A stretch of DNA of 64,000 bases from Prevotellaceae bacterium (GTDB lineage: Bacteria > Bacteroidota > Bacteroidia > Bacteroidales > Muribaculaceae): NCBI GenBank assembly GCA_021772015.1, contig JAETNS010000011.1, positions 43,271 through 107,270 of the forward strand, read 5' to 3'. Each line of letters opens with the position of its first letter. Position 1 is the stretch's first letter. Below, in pieces: positions 8,916-18,007 of the stretch. The notes under the pieces were generated by a model. The model was not told where the DNA came from. It ran no database searches and worked only from the letters and a program-made list of their open reading frames with translations. A program made the translations under genes and the position numbers.

Positions 8916-10214
8916 ATGAAAGGCTATCTGAATCTGTTAGCGGTTCTGGCCATACTCATGCCAGCCGTAACCGGGGCTCAGGCCCGGAGAAGCAAAGAGT
9001 TCAAAGACAAGTATCAGCTCAAGGAGGCTGTAGTCCTGAGCCGTCACAACATCCGCTCCCCGCTGTCTGACAGCAAGAGTGATCTGGGGCGCATGACACC
9101 TCATGAGTGGACGAAATGGAGCGCGGGAAAGAGCGAGCTTACCTTGCGGGGCGGCGCGTTGGAGACAATGATGGGGCAGTATTTCCGCAAATGGGCGGTG
9201 GATGCCGGGCTATTCCCCGAAAACTATGTTCCGACCGCCGATGACCTCAATGTGATCGCCAACTCGATGCAACGTTGCATCGCCACCGCCCAGTATTTCA
9301 CTTCCGGGTTCATGCCGGTTGGCGGTGTGAGGGTCAATCACCGATATACTCCGAGCAAGATGGATCCGTTGTTCAATCCCCAGCTGACCAAGGTCAGCCC
9401 GGCATTCGTCGAGGAGGCGATGCGCCAGATCAACGCTATGGGAGGAGAGAAGGGTATCGTCGGAATAAATGAGGCGATAACCCCTGATTATGCCTTGATG
9501 ATGGAGGTGCTCGATATGAAAGACTCCCCGATGGCTGTGGAGAAAGATCCCAAACTCAAGGCTGTCGACAATTACAACACCGAGATAGTGCTTGAGAAAT
9601 GGGCGGAGCCGGCCATGCGGCCAGGATCCGCGCTTAAGGAGCTTAATGCCGCCAGTGATGCGTTCATCCTTCAGTATTACGAGGAGCCGGATTCTGTGAA
9701 GGCTGCCTTCGGCCACAATCTGACACGCGACCAGTGGGCGCAGCTGGCCCACGTCAAGGACACATATCAGGATGTGCTTTTCACGGCTCCTATTGTCGCC
9801 GTCAATGTCGCCCGGCCATTGATACAGTACATGTATGACGAGTTACGTTCTCCCGACCGCAAATTCACATTCCTCGTCGGACATGACAGCAACCTGTCGA
9901 GCGTCGCCACGGCCCTCGGAGTCGAGGAGTATGAGCTTCCCGACGCGATAGAGAAGAAAACCCCCATCGGATCCAAGATCGTGGTGGAGAAGTTTGTCGG
10001 ACCTGACGGAGAGGAATATGCCGACATAAACATCGTATATCAGACCATCGACCAGCTCCGCAACATGGAATTGCTCGGCCTTGACAATCCTCCAATGGTT
10101 TATCCGCTCTCACTCAAGGGCTTGGAGAAGAATGCCGACGGGCTTTACCGCATGGCTGATGTCGCCTCACGTTTCGAGCAGGCTCTCATGGCCTATGAGG
10201 AGATCCCGGATTAG
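8916..10214 (+). CDS. Histidine acid phosphatase (glucose-1-phosphatase/phytase-like)
   Basis: The 432-residue precursor has a signal peptide cut near VTGAQA. The branch-2 histidine phosphatase motif is VLSRHNIRSPL (His44 nucleophile), using RHN rather than the usual RHG. The same RHN variant occurs in E. coli glucose-1-phosphatase Agp. The second motif is VGHDSN near residue 323, supplying the His-Asp proton donor pair. It probably releases phosphate from sugar phosphates or inositol phosphates in the periplasm. It lies 68 nt behind the kinase operon on the same strand, which may be chance. The frame continues past the TAG into the 9-nt repeat array. Confidence 0.93.
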   Translation: MKGYLNLLAVLAILMPAVTGAQARRSKEFKDKYQLKEAVVLSRHNIRSPLSDSKSDLGRMTPHEWTKWSAGKSELTLRGGALETMMGQYFRKWAVDAGLFPENYVPTADDLNVIANSMQRCIATAQYFTSGFMPVGGVRVNHRYTPSKMDPLFNPQLTKVSPAFVEEAMRQINAMGGEKGIVGINEAITPDYALMMEVLDMKDSPMAVEKDPKLKAVDNYNTEIVLEKWAEPAMRPGSALKELNAASDAFILQYYEEPDSVKAAFGHNLTRDQWAQLAHVKDTYQDVLFTAPIVAVNVARPLIQYMYDELRSPDRKFTFLVGHDSNLSSVATALGVEEYELPDAIEKKTPIGSKIVVEKFVGPDGEEYADINIVYQTIDQLRNMELLGLDNPPMVYPLSLKGLEKNADGLYRMADVASRFEQALMAYEEIPD

Positions 10215-10223
10215 GCCGGTTTG

Positions 10224-10433
10224 GGGAAGCTTGGGAATTATGGGAGCTATGGGAGGACCGGGAATTATGGGGGTTGTGGGAGTTGTGGGAAGGCCGGGAG
10301 TTATGAGAGTTGTGGGAGGACTGCAAAGAGGGCGCCGGATATTAGCCTTGCATAATTCCCATTACTCCCAGGCTTCCAATATAACTCCCATGAGCCCTCC
10401 CATGAGCCATAACTCCCATAACCCATAATTCCC
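10224..10433. repeat. 9-nt purine-rich tandem array followed by its inverted counterpart
   Basis: From 10224 to 10322 there are eleven consecutive 9-nt units of the form GGGAnTTnT (for example GGGAATTAT, GGGAGCTAT, GGGAGTTGT, GGGAAGGCC) with no length slippage. After about 30 nt, 10352-10433 holds the complementary pyrimidine-rich version (ATAATTCCC, ATTACTCCC, ATAACTCCC and relatives) with some length drift. The two halves could pair as a long imperfect hairpin. This fills most of the 303-nt gap between the phosphatase and gapA. Confidence 0.9.
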
Positions 10434-10445
10434 GGCCCGATAATG

Positions 10446-10490
10446 AAAGCTCCCCCTCGGATCAAAGATCCGAGGGGGAGTCGGGCTTTT
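10446..10490. terminator. Strong hairpin terminator between convergent genes
   Basis: A perfect 14-bp GC-rich stem (CTCCCCCTCGGATC at 10450-10463 with its complement at 10467-10480) has a 3-nt AAA loop. Flanking AAAGC and GCTTT extend it, with TTTT at 10487-10490 for plus-strand transcripts. It sits between two convergent genes and probably serves both directions, chiefly the gapA end. Confidence 0.8.
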
Positions 10491-10517
10491 ACAGCCTGAT
10501 CAGTTGAATGTCACTGA

Positions 10518-11546
<1,029 letters not shown>

Positions 11547-11586
11547 CTATTTGGTAAAATGTTGTAAGTCTTTCAAAATCAGATAG

Positions 11587-11634
11587 CAGCCCAAAGGCAT
11601 CCGGCAGCTTGGAGCCGGAACGCTTTTTGGGCTG
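11587..11634 (-). promoter_or_regulatory. Hairpin at the 5' end of the gapA leader
   Basis: A perfect 9-bp outer stem (CAGCCCAAA at 11587-11595 with TTTGGGCTG at 11626-11634) encloses an inner stem CCGGC/GCCGG (11601-11605 with 11614-11618). Given the -7 box at 11637-11644, transcription should start near 11631, which places this hairpin at the extreme 5' end of a roughly 105-nt leader. Such 5' stem-loops often stabilise abundant mRNAs; a regulatory role is not shown. Confidence 0.6.
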
Positions 11635-11636
11635 TG

Positions 11637-11644
11637 CAAAGTTA
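11637..11644 (-). promoter_or_regulatory. -7 promoter box of gapA
   Basis: On the minus strand this reads TAACTTTG, a perfect match to TAnnTTTG, with AT-rich sequence upstream. It is 112 nt before the gapA ATG. Confidence 0.8.
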
Positions 11645-11741
11645 GTAAATTTTTTATAAATGGTCATAAAACGCACCTGTTTTTTCGGTCAATTCAAGAA
11701 AAATTTCTTTAATTGGCCGATGTCACTCCGGAGTCGGAGAA

Positions 11742-12224
11742 TTACTTGCGTGTCAGTGTGTAGTTCAGGCCGGAGTCTGCGCGTTGCAGGGAAGCGGTAG
11801 TCATTGTCAGGGTAGAGTCGCTGTCTATCAGGAAATACCTGACATCGTCCGATGAGGAAGCCTGGTCGGCTGCGCGGTCGGGGTGGTCGGGGACAAGCTT
11901 CATGTAACGTTGTGACGCGTCGGAGGGAGTCCCCTTGTGGATGGTGAAGTCACCCTCATAATTGAATGTCCCCTTGTCGATGAAGTGCTCGGTCAGTTTA
12001 TATTCCCCTGATGTGGCGTTATCATAGTCAAGCACAAGGGTACATTCGATTCCGGCAGCGTCAGCGGCGGGTATGGTCCCGGTATAGACGACATCGCGGT
12101 CATCGACGGCTTCTGTCGCGGCCTTGGCGGGGCAGTTATCCGACGCGCCGCAATTCTTTGAATGAGAGCAGCCTGCGAGCATCAATATTCCGGCCGCGAT
12201 AGGGAGATAAGTCTTGAAAGTCAT
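11742..12224 (-). CDS. NlpE-like lipoprotein lacking the CXXC motif
   Basis: The 160-residue precursor has a lipoprotein signal (GILMLAGC). The mature part contains VVYTGTIPAADAAGIECTLVL, which aligns with the NlpE N-terminal barrel motif usually written YTGTLPCxxCxGI. Both Cys of that CXXC are replaced here by Ala-Ala-Asp-Ala. NlpE proteins are outer-membrane lipoproteins that sense envelope or copper stress through Cpx in enterobacteria. Without the CXXC a copper-binding role is unlikely, and Bacteroidales lack Cpx, so only the fold is inferred. Confidence 0.8.
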   Translation of the reverse strand: MTFKTYLPIAAGILMLAGCSHSKNCGASDNCPAKAATEAVDDRDVVYTGTIPAADAAGIECTLVLDYDNATSGEYKLTEHFIDKGTFNYEGDFTIHKGTPSDASQRYMKLVPDHPDRAADQASSSDDVRYFLIDSDSTLTMTTASLQRADSGLNYTLTRK

Positions 12225-12360
12225 GTCTGTTCTGTTAGGTCATTAAACATCGTTTCGATAATGACACAACGCTCCTCTCCCGGATAAAGTTCATTCAAAA
12301 AGACTCTTCCTTATGAAAATATCTGATGGATGCAAGTAACCTTAAAAGAAAAAAGGTCGG

Positions 12361-12953
12361 TCAGTTATTTTTTGTGCGGCCGCCAAAAGAAAAGCCGATT
12401 GTCAGGCCGGCGCAGTTGTAGCCTGTGCGGCAGATGGTCGCATATGCTGTCATTCGGAAGAGTTGCCGGAACTCGACTCCTATGCGCGGCATTACCACAA
12501 AAGTCGTATCTTTCGAGTAATATTTGACATCGCCTACCACATCATTGAGACCAACTCCAAGTCCCAATCCCGCGAAAGGATTTACGCTACTACAACGACG
12601 GAAATTATAGTTCCCGACAATACCCAATGTCAGTGTTCGGTTATTCTGATTGAGATTGTAGTTGTATCTCCCGGTCTCGTTGCCATCCTCATACCATGCA
12701 CCGGAATGTAAAAATCCATGACGTACGCAGTCAAGTTGCATGAATACTCCACAATCCACAGGGACAGTCTGCAAATTATAGCTAAGGGAAAGTCCCAATG
12801 AGACAAACACCTTGTTATCGCCCCATGATAACCGCCAATAGGAATTGTCGGGCCTATATAGAAGCCTCCCTCAACTTTCTGCACCTTGCAATCCTGTGCA
12901 TAAAGGAGGGGGAAGCTAATTAGCGCGAGGACAAGCAATATGATTTTTTTCAT
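12361..12953 (-). pseudogene. Outer-membrane beta-barrel protein, interrupted by a frameshift
   Basis: Two overlapping frames together make one porin-like small barrel of about 197 residues. The first encodes a signal peptide (MKKIILLVLALISFPLLYAQ) and the first strand (GGFYIGPTIPIGGYHG). The second continues with VFVSLGLSLSYNLQTVPVDCGVF, GIVGNYNFRRC, NPFAGLGLGVGLN and the terminal strand LTIGFSFGGR. The switch falls at a run of four C (four G in the mRNA) at 12821-12824; one extra base restores HGGDNKVFVSL. It could be a true mutation, a sequencing error or slippage-based variation. It is preserved otherwise, with no other stops. Confidence 0.75.
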
Positions 12954-13075
12954 GTTTAAACCTTCAATAACTCTTTATGATATCCTTATGAGCTAATTAT
13001 AAAATTTATTACCTAAAGGGATATCTGTTGGGAAGTGGAGTCTCCTACTTGTAGATGAAAATGGGAAATCCATAA

Positions 13076-14029
13076 TTATAGTTTTTCTTCAAGGAAAACC
13101 AGTGTGAAAGGGGTGGCCACAGGCAGTTTCACCCATGATTTTTCATTTACATTCCGGCTCATCACCCCTTTCCCGAAGAGATTGCTTTTGAAGAAGATCA
13201 TCTCGTTTTCAGGGATATTGTCAAGAATCTCGATCTCAACCAAAGCTTTTTCGGGGAGTAAAACGGGTTCTTTGAATGAGTGACGGAATATTCCGTCTGA
13301 TACCGTTTCACTGCTGTAATCTACGATGATAGCCTCGTTCAGGATATTAGTATAATCCCAGCGTTCGATTCCCGAGGATTTGGTTGACCGATTTTCGGCA
13401 TCATAGACATTGATGCGCATCCGGGTATGTCGCAGGGGGTGCATCGCGGTTTTCCCCTTTATTGAGGCAATGCTGTCTGTACGCGACTTAGCCGCGCTGT
13501 CAGGATATTGCAAGGATTGCATTTCAATCCCCGTAAGCCAGGTCCTACGGTTTTTCCTCCCGGCTTCCCATGCGAAACAATCTCCCCGGTTGATCTTGTC
13601 GGCCGTGACAGTAAGACCTCCGCCGTGACGCTTCCCTTTTTTAAGTGTCTTGGTCTTCTTGGATGGCATGACAGTCACCTCCCGGAGCTTATATTCTTTT
13701 GGGTTCATGTAGATCCGCAGGGTGTCGCCCTTTGCGACATCCGGGGTCAACGCCACTATAAGTTTCTCATATCCTACGGAAGAAACCAACAGTGTGTCAC
13801 GCAGTGTCCTTGGTCCGACTCTCAACGACGCGCGCCCCATTTCATCAGCCAAAGCCCCGGTGGGGACATTTTTCGCGATGATGTTGCAGAATTCAACCGG
13901 CTGGAGATTCCTCGCATTGTAAACTCTGACATTCAGGCTGTCAGGCTTGGTCTCTGCGCTAACCGCCAGACTCGCAAACCACATGACTATTGATAACAGG
14001 CTTGGAGTTTTATAGAAGTCCCTATCCAT
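13076..14029 (-). CDS. Exported protein with carboxypeptidase-regulatory-like domain
   Basis: The protein has 317 residues. A signal peptide (LLSIVMWFASLAVSA) is followed by an N-terminal beta-sandwich of the CarboxypepD_reg type (about residues 30-115: LNVRVYNARNLQPVEFCNIIAKN ... DTLLVSSVGYEKLIVAL). This is the module that starts many TonB-dependent receptors, but no barrel follows. The remaining 200 residues are basic then mixed, ending in a strand-rich region (FTLVFLEEKL). No lipobox is seen. Probably periplasmic or outer-membrane associated; function unknown. Confidence 0.8.
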   Translation of the reverse strand: MDRDFYKTPSLLSIVMWFASLAVSAETKPDSLNVRVYNARNLQPVEFCNIIAKNVPTGALADEMGRASLRVGPRTLRDTLLVSSVGYEKLIVALTPDVAKGDTLRIYMNPKEYKLREVTVMPSKKTKTLKKGKRHGGGLTVTADKINRGDCFAWEAGRKNRRTWLTGIEMQSLQYPDSAAKSRTDSIASIKGKTAMHPLRHTRMRINVYDAENRSTKSSGIERWDYTNILNEAIIVDYSSETVSDGIFRHSFKEPVLLPEKALVEIEILDNIPENEMIFFKSNLFGKGVMSRNVNEKSWVKLPVATPFTLVFLEEKL

Positions 14030-14111
14030 AGTCAGGCAACATTCTTCCTTTTGAAAAAATGAGAGATGGATTTAATATTTGTTTTAGTTGGCTTGGAAGA
14101 AACGATATCCA

Positions 14112-14465
14112 TCAGTAGGAGCCGGTGAGGACGGTTCCGTTGTCGAACGTCACTGTGATGGTTGACGAGGGCTGGAGATCGAGATAGCCGCAAGTCTCTT
14201 CAGGGGTTACGACAATAGAACTGTATACGTATCCGTCGATGTCGGCGGCTTCGATGACAGCGCAGGTGTAGGGCATCGATGTCGACAGGCATGCCTCGGA
14301 AGATTCGTGACAGTAATGGATCAAAGAGGGATATTTTGGTGGAATTTTCTTCTTTTGTGTTCCGGGCTTAATTATGATGGTGGCGGTAGATGCGTCATCG
14401 CAAACAGAAACGAATGGTGTCGTCAATGCTGTCAACGCCAGGAGGAATTTTACGTTTTTTGTCAT
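14112..14465 (-). CDS. Small exported protein, unknown
   Basis: This 117-residue precursor has a signal peptide (FLLALTALTTPFVSV). The mature part has five Cys (VCDDAS, IHYCHESSEACL, YTCAV, ETCGYL) and a C-terminal strand pair (SSTITVTFDNGTVLTG) that resembles the small beta-sandwich proteins often encoded next to membrane regulators in Bacteroidales. I cannot name the family. It has its own -7 box. Confidence 0.75.
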   Translation of the reverse strand: MTKNVKFLLALTALTTPFVSVCDDASTATIIIKPGTQKKKIPPKYPSLIHYCHESSEACLSTSMPYTCAVIEAADIDGYVYSSIVVTPEETCGYLDLQPSSTITVTFDNGTVLTGSY

Positions 14466-14488
14466 GAATGTTGGGTTTTGGTTTGAGG

Positions 14489-14496
14489 CAAATTTA
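14489..14496 (-). promoter_or_regulatory. -7 promoter box for the small exported protein
   Basis: On the minus strand this reads TAAATTTG, matching TAnnTTTG, 24 nt upstream of the ATG at 14465. Confidence 0.65.
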
Positions 14497-14674
14497 CGAA
14501 AAAGATTTCAAAACATAGTCTTGCATTGATGATAAAAGTCTTTCAATATAAAGGTGTAATGTCTTTATATACACTGTGTTGTGTGAATGCTGAAAGATAA
14601 AACCTTTCATGCCCTGCAATGCCCGCTTAATACGGGCATAATGTGATTGACTTGATACACAAATTTGAGTCTTT

Positions 14675-16336
14675 TTATAGTTTGGTATGTGACATCAGGT
14701 TTAACAATTCAGTCTTTCTCGGGAAGTCAAGCCGTGATATTTTTGCTTTAAGACGCGACTTGCGGACATACAACGGATCAATGTCAATAGAGAGGATAAT
14801 TGAGATGGCCTGATTTGACAGACCGGAGCAACATAAGGCCAGCAGTAAGTATTCGGTTTCGGAGAGACAATCTGTGGAGGCCTGCAATTCGGTGATTATA
14901 TCATTGTTGTAATGATTTATGTCCTCAAATATGCCATTAACGAAATCGGCGTTGTTTTTAATCCCCAGGATGGTGGTGTCAATCAGTTTTGCGAGCTTGG
15001 CTGTTTTCCGGGCGGAAGGGGCGTTGTAATACTCCGTGCAGAATTGGTCAATTATCCTGAATTGTTTCTTGAAAAGTTTTTTCCAGTCGGCTTTCTCCGA
15101 GGAGACGGCTTCCGCCTCTGCCGACAGCCGGTTTAGTTCGGAAGACAAAATGTCGCGGTCTTTCAACAAGGTATTGAAACGATCTCTGAATCTCTTACCT
15201 TGATAAAAGAAACAGATGATAGTCAAGGATGCGACAAACAGGAATGTAACAATAGACAGTATCAATATAAGCCTCTGATTCCGGATCTTGAGATTGGTTC
15301 TATCCAGCAAATCATTCTCATAAGCGAGAGAAGAGGACGCAACCTTTTGTTTTTTTAGTACGCTAACTAATGAGTCTTGCGATTTGGATAAGTCAGACAG
15401 GGCTTGATACGCTTTTTTGTAATCCCCCTTTGATACATGGTAGGGGGCTAAGGAAACATATATCTCTCCCTTGGCGGAATCAAGCAGATTGTAGACGGAA
15501 TCAGCTTTTTCATGCATGCCCAATCTCTGGTAGGCCACGATGATGAATTGACGGTCTCTTGATTCATCGAATTCCAACCCTAATTCCTCACTTTTCTTAA
15601 AGTTTGCAATCGCATTCTGATTGTCACCGAGCTTTAGATCCAGATAGGCCGTCTGTGCGATAGCTGTCGCAAGGGTGAGCGAGTCGTTTGTCAAAATTGC
15701 CAATGCTTTCACCGAATCGAGAAGTTGTTTACCCTCCATGAGATTTCCGGTGTTAATGTATGAATTCGCAAGATTACATCGTTCGTAGTTCCAGTAATCC
15801 TCTATTCCTGATTTTTTGAATGATTCAACTGCCTTGATCGAGTATATCAGGCTCATGTGCATATTGTAAACATTGCAGTAGGCGAGCGATATATTGCGCT
15901 GTATGAGGCCAAGATAGAACCAGTTCTCCAGTTTTGCGGCGAGACTTTCCGCTTCCAGGAGGTTGGTTATGGCCTTGTCATATGAAGCTGTTCCATTCTG
16001 TATCTCACCGAGGTAATACAACGACAGCATAAGTCGGCGCGGGGCCGAGTGTCGGCGATAGTGATCTATGGCGAATTTGATAGGGATCGAGTCTTTAATG
16101 ATTGCCCCGGTCTTTATTTCGCTCTGGGTCAGCAGCAGGAAATACAGCGCGCTGTCGGCTGCGCAGCCAAGGCTGTCGGGGTCGAGGGAGGAGACAATGG
16201 AGAGGGCGGAGTCGGGATGCTCGTCCATGATCTCCTCGGCGCGGAGCAGCGAGGGGTTGAGTTGTGGCTCCCGACGGCATGAGGTCGCCAGGGAGATCAT
16301 CAGTGCTATAAGTATATATACTGGGAGGCGATACAT
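14675..16336 (-). CDS. TPR-TM-HTH one-component membrane regulator, copy 1
   Basis: The protein has 553 residues. A signal peptide with a lipobox-like end (LATSC) precedes TPR-type helical repeats (about 25-330). One transmembrane helix follows near 355-378 (LILILSIVTFLFVASLTIICFFY), then a coiled coil (380-420). A cytoplasmic C-terminal domain contains TEYLLLALCCSGLSNQAISI followed by DPLYVRKSRLKAKI, which resembles a LuxR-type helix-turn-helix. The layout suggests periplasmic sensing coupled to DNA binding. It is the second of two tandem copies; its start lies 3 nt beyond the stop of copy 2, so both are probably one transcript with rsmD. Confidence 0.85.
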   Translation of the reverse strand: MYRLPVYILIALMISLATSCRREPQLNPSLLRAEEIMDEHPDSALSIVSSLDPDSLGCAADSALYFLLLTQSEIKTGAIIKDSIPIKFAIDHYRRHSAPRRLMLSLYYLGEIQNGTASYDKAITNLLEAESLAAKLENWFYLGLIQRNISLAYCNVYNMHMSLIYSIKAVESFKKSGIEDYWNYERCNLANSYINTGNLMEGKQLLDSVKALAILTNDSLTLATAIAQTAYLDLKLGDNQNAIANFKKSEELGLEFDESRDRQFIIVAYQRLGMHEKADSVYNLLDSAKGEIYVSLAPYHVSKGDYKKAYQALSDLSKSQDSLVSVLKKQKVASSSLAYENDLLDRTNLKIRNQRLILILSIVTFLFVASLTIICFFYQGKRFRDRFNTLLKDRDILSSELNRLSAEAEAVSSEKADWKKLFKKQFRIIDQFCTEYYNAPSARKTAKLAKLIDTTILGIKNNADFVNGIFEDINHYNNDIITELQASTDCLSETEYLLLALCCSGLSNQAISIILSIDIDPLYVRKSRLKAKISRLDFPRKTELLNLMSHTKL

Positions 16337-16339
16337 GGT

Positions 16340-18001
16340 TTACAGCTTGGTATGTGACATCAGGTTTAACAATTCCGCCTTTCTCTGGAAGTCAAGCCGT
16401 GATATTTTTGCTTTAAGACGCGACTTGCGGACATACAATGGGTCAATGTCAATAGAGAGGATAATTGAGATGGCCTGATTTGACAAACCGGAGCAACATA
16501 AGGCCAGCAGTAAATATTCTGTATCGGAAAGACAATCTGTGGAGGCCTGCAATTCAGTGATTATATCGTTGTTGTAATGATTTATGTCCTCAAATATGCC
16601 TTTAACGAAATCGGCATTGTTTTTAAGTCCCAGGATGGTGGTGTCAATCAGTTTTGCGAGCTTGGCTGTTTTTCGGGCGGAAGGGGCGTTGTAATACTCC
16701 GCGCAGAATTGGTCAATTATCCTGAATTGTTTCTTGAAAAGTTTTTTCCAGTCGGCTTTCTCCGAGGAGACGGCTTCCGCCTCTGCCGACAGTCGGTTTA
16801 GTTCGGAAGACAAAATGTCGCGGTCTTTCAACAAGGTATTGAAACGATGTCTGAATCTCTTGCGTTGATAAAAGAAACAGATGATAATCAAGGATGCGAC
16901 AAACAGGAATATCACAATAGACAGTATCAATATCAGCCTCTGATTCCGGATCTTGAGATTGGCTTTATCCAGCAGATCATTCTCATAAGCGAAAGAGGCG
17001 GCTGTGACTTTCTGTTCTTGGAGCTCTTTGGCTAATTTGCGTTGCGAAGTGCATAGTTTCGAAATGGCTTGATACGCTTTTTTGTAGTCCCCCTTTGATG
17101 CATGGTATGGGGCTAAGGAAACATATACTTCCCCGTTTGCGGAATCAAGCAGATTGTAGACAGAATCAGCTTTTTCATGCATCCCCAACATCTGATATGC
17201 CAATACGATGGACTGATGGTCTTTTGATTCGTTGAACGCCAGCCCTAATTCCTCACTTTGTTTAAAATCAAGTATGGCTTTCCGCCAGTCACCAAGGTTA
17301 AGATCCAGATAGGCGATTTGCGAGATGGCCGTCGCAAGTGTGAGCGAATCATTGGTCAAAACGGCCAATGCTCTCACCGAGTCAAGCAATTGCTTACCCT
17401 CCATGAGATTCCCTGTGGAAATATATGAACTCGCGAGATTACAGCGTTCGTAGTTCCAGTAATCCTCTATTCCTGATTTTTTGAATGATTCAACCGCCTT
17501 GATCGAGTATATCATGCTCACATGCAAGTTGTAAACATTGCAGTAGGCTATCGAGATATTGCGCTGTATCAGACCAAGATAGAACCAGTCTTCAAGTTCG
17601 GCGGCGAGACTTTCCGCTTCCAGAAGATTGGTTGCGGCCTTGTCATAGGACGCTGTCTCATTCTGTATCTCGCCGAGGTAATACAACGACAGCATAAGTC
17701 GCCTTGGAGCCGGGTACCGGCGATAGTGATCTATGGCGAATTTGATAGGAAGCGAGTCTTTAATGATTGTCCCGGCCTTTATTTCGCTCTGGGTCAACAG
17801 CAGGAAGTATAGCGCGCTGTCGGCTGCGCAGTCAAGGCTGTCGGGATCGAGGGAAGAGACTATGGCCAGGGCTGAGTCGGGATGCTCGTCCATGATTTTC
17901 TCGGCGCGGAGCAGCGAGGGGTTGGGTTGTGGCTCCCGGCGGCAGGAGGCCGTCAGGGAGATAATCAGTGCTATAAGAATGTATATGGGGAGGCGATACA
18001 T
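16340..18001 (-). CDS. TPR-TM-HTH one-component membrane regulator, copy 2
   Basis: This is a 553-residue paralogue of the adjacent gene with the same order: lipobox-like signal (LTASC), periplasmic TPR repeats, a transmembrane helix, coiled coil and LuxR-like HTH at residues 490-540. The differences concentrate in the TPR section (DLNLGDWRKAILDFKQ versus DLKLGDNQNAIANFKK) and in the pre-membrane linker (CTSQRKLAKELQEQK versus KSQDSLVSVLKKQK). It starts 6 nt after the rsmD stop, so it is probably in the DUF3822-rsmD transcript. The target genes are unknown. Confidence 0.85.
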   Translation of the reverse strand: MYRLPIYILIALIISLTASCRREPQPNPSLLRAEKIMDEHPDSALAIVSSLDPDSLDCAADSALYFLLLTQSEIKAGTIIKDSLPIKFAIDHYRRYPAPRRLMLSLYYLGEIQNETASYDKAATNLLEAESLAAELEDWFYLGLIQRNISIAYCNVYNLHVSMIYSIKAVESFKKSGIEDYWNYERCNLASSYISTGNLMEGKQLLDSVRALAVLTNDSLTLATAISQIAYLDLNLGDWRKAILDFKQSEELGLAFNESKDHQSIVLAYQMLGMHEKADSVYNLLDSANGEVYVSLAPYHASKGDYKKAYQAISKLCTSQRKLAKELQEQKVTAASFAYENDLLDKANLKIRNQRLILILSIVIFLFVASLIIICFFYQRKRFRHRFNTLLKDRDILSSELNRLSAEAEAVSSEKADWKKLFKKQFRIIDQFCAEYYNAPSARKTAKLAKLIDTTILGLKNNADFVKGIFEDINHYNNDIITELQASTDCLSDTEYLLLALCCSGLSNQAISIILSIDIDPLYVRKSRLKAKISRLDFQRKAELLNLMSHTKL

Positions 18002-18007
18002 TTTTGA

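Larger units (their letters stand above)
14675..18001 (-). repeat. Tandem duplication, 1665-bp period
   Basis: The two 553-codon genes at 14675-16336 and 16340-18001 are equal in length to the base and separated by 3 nt, so the repeat period is exactly 1665 bp. The parts encoding the N-terminal 100 residues and the C-terminal 170 residues are nearly identical. The juxtamembrane linker (15340-15420 versus 17005-17085) and part of the TPR region have diverged strongly. This mosaic pattern suggests gene conversion or selection on the sensor part. Confidence 0.95.

Noticed and set aside
10081..10428. 115-codon plus-strand frame across the 9-nt array, rich in Gly, Val and Met
   Set aside because: It lies in the wrong frame of the phosphatase for half its length and its composition follows from the 9-nt repeat; no start signal.
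14619..14639. ATGCCCG/CGGGCAT hairpin after the duplicated regulators, considered as a terminator
   Set aside because: No T-run follows on the minus strand, and the stem is only 7 bp; left uncalled.
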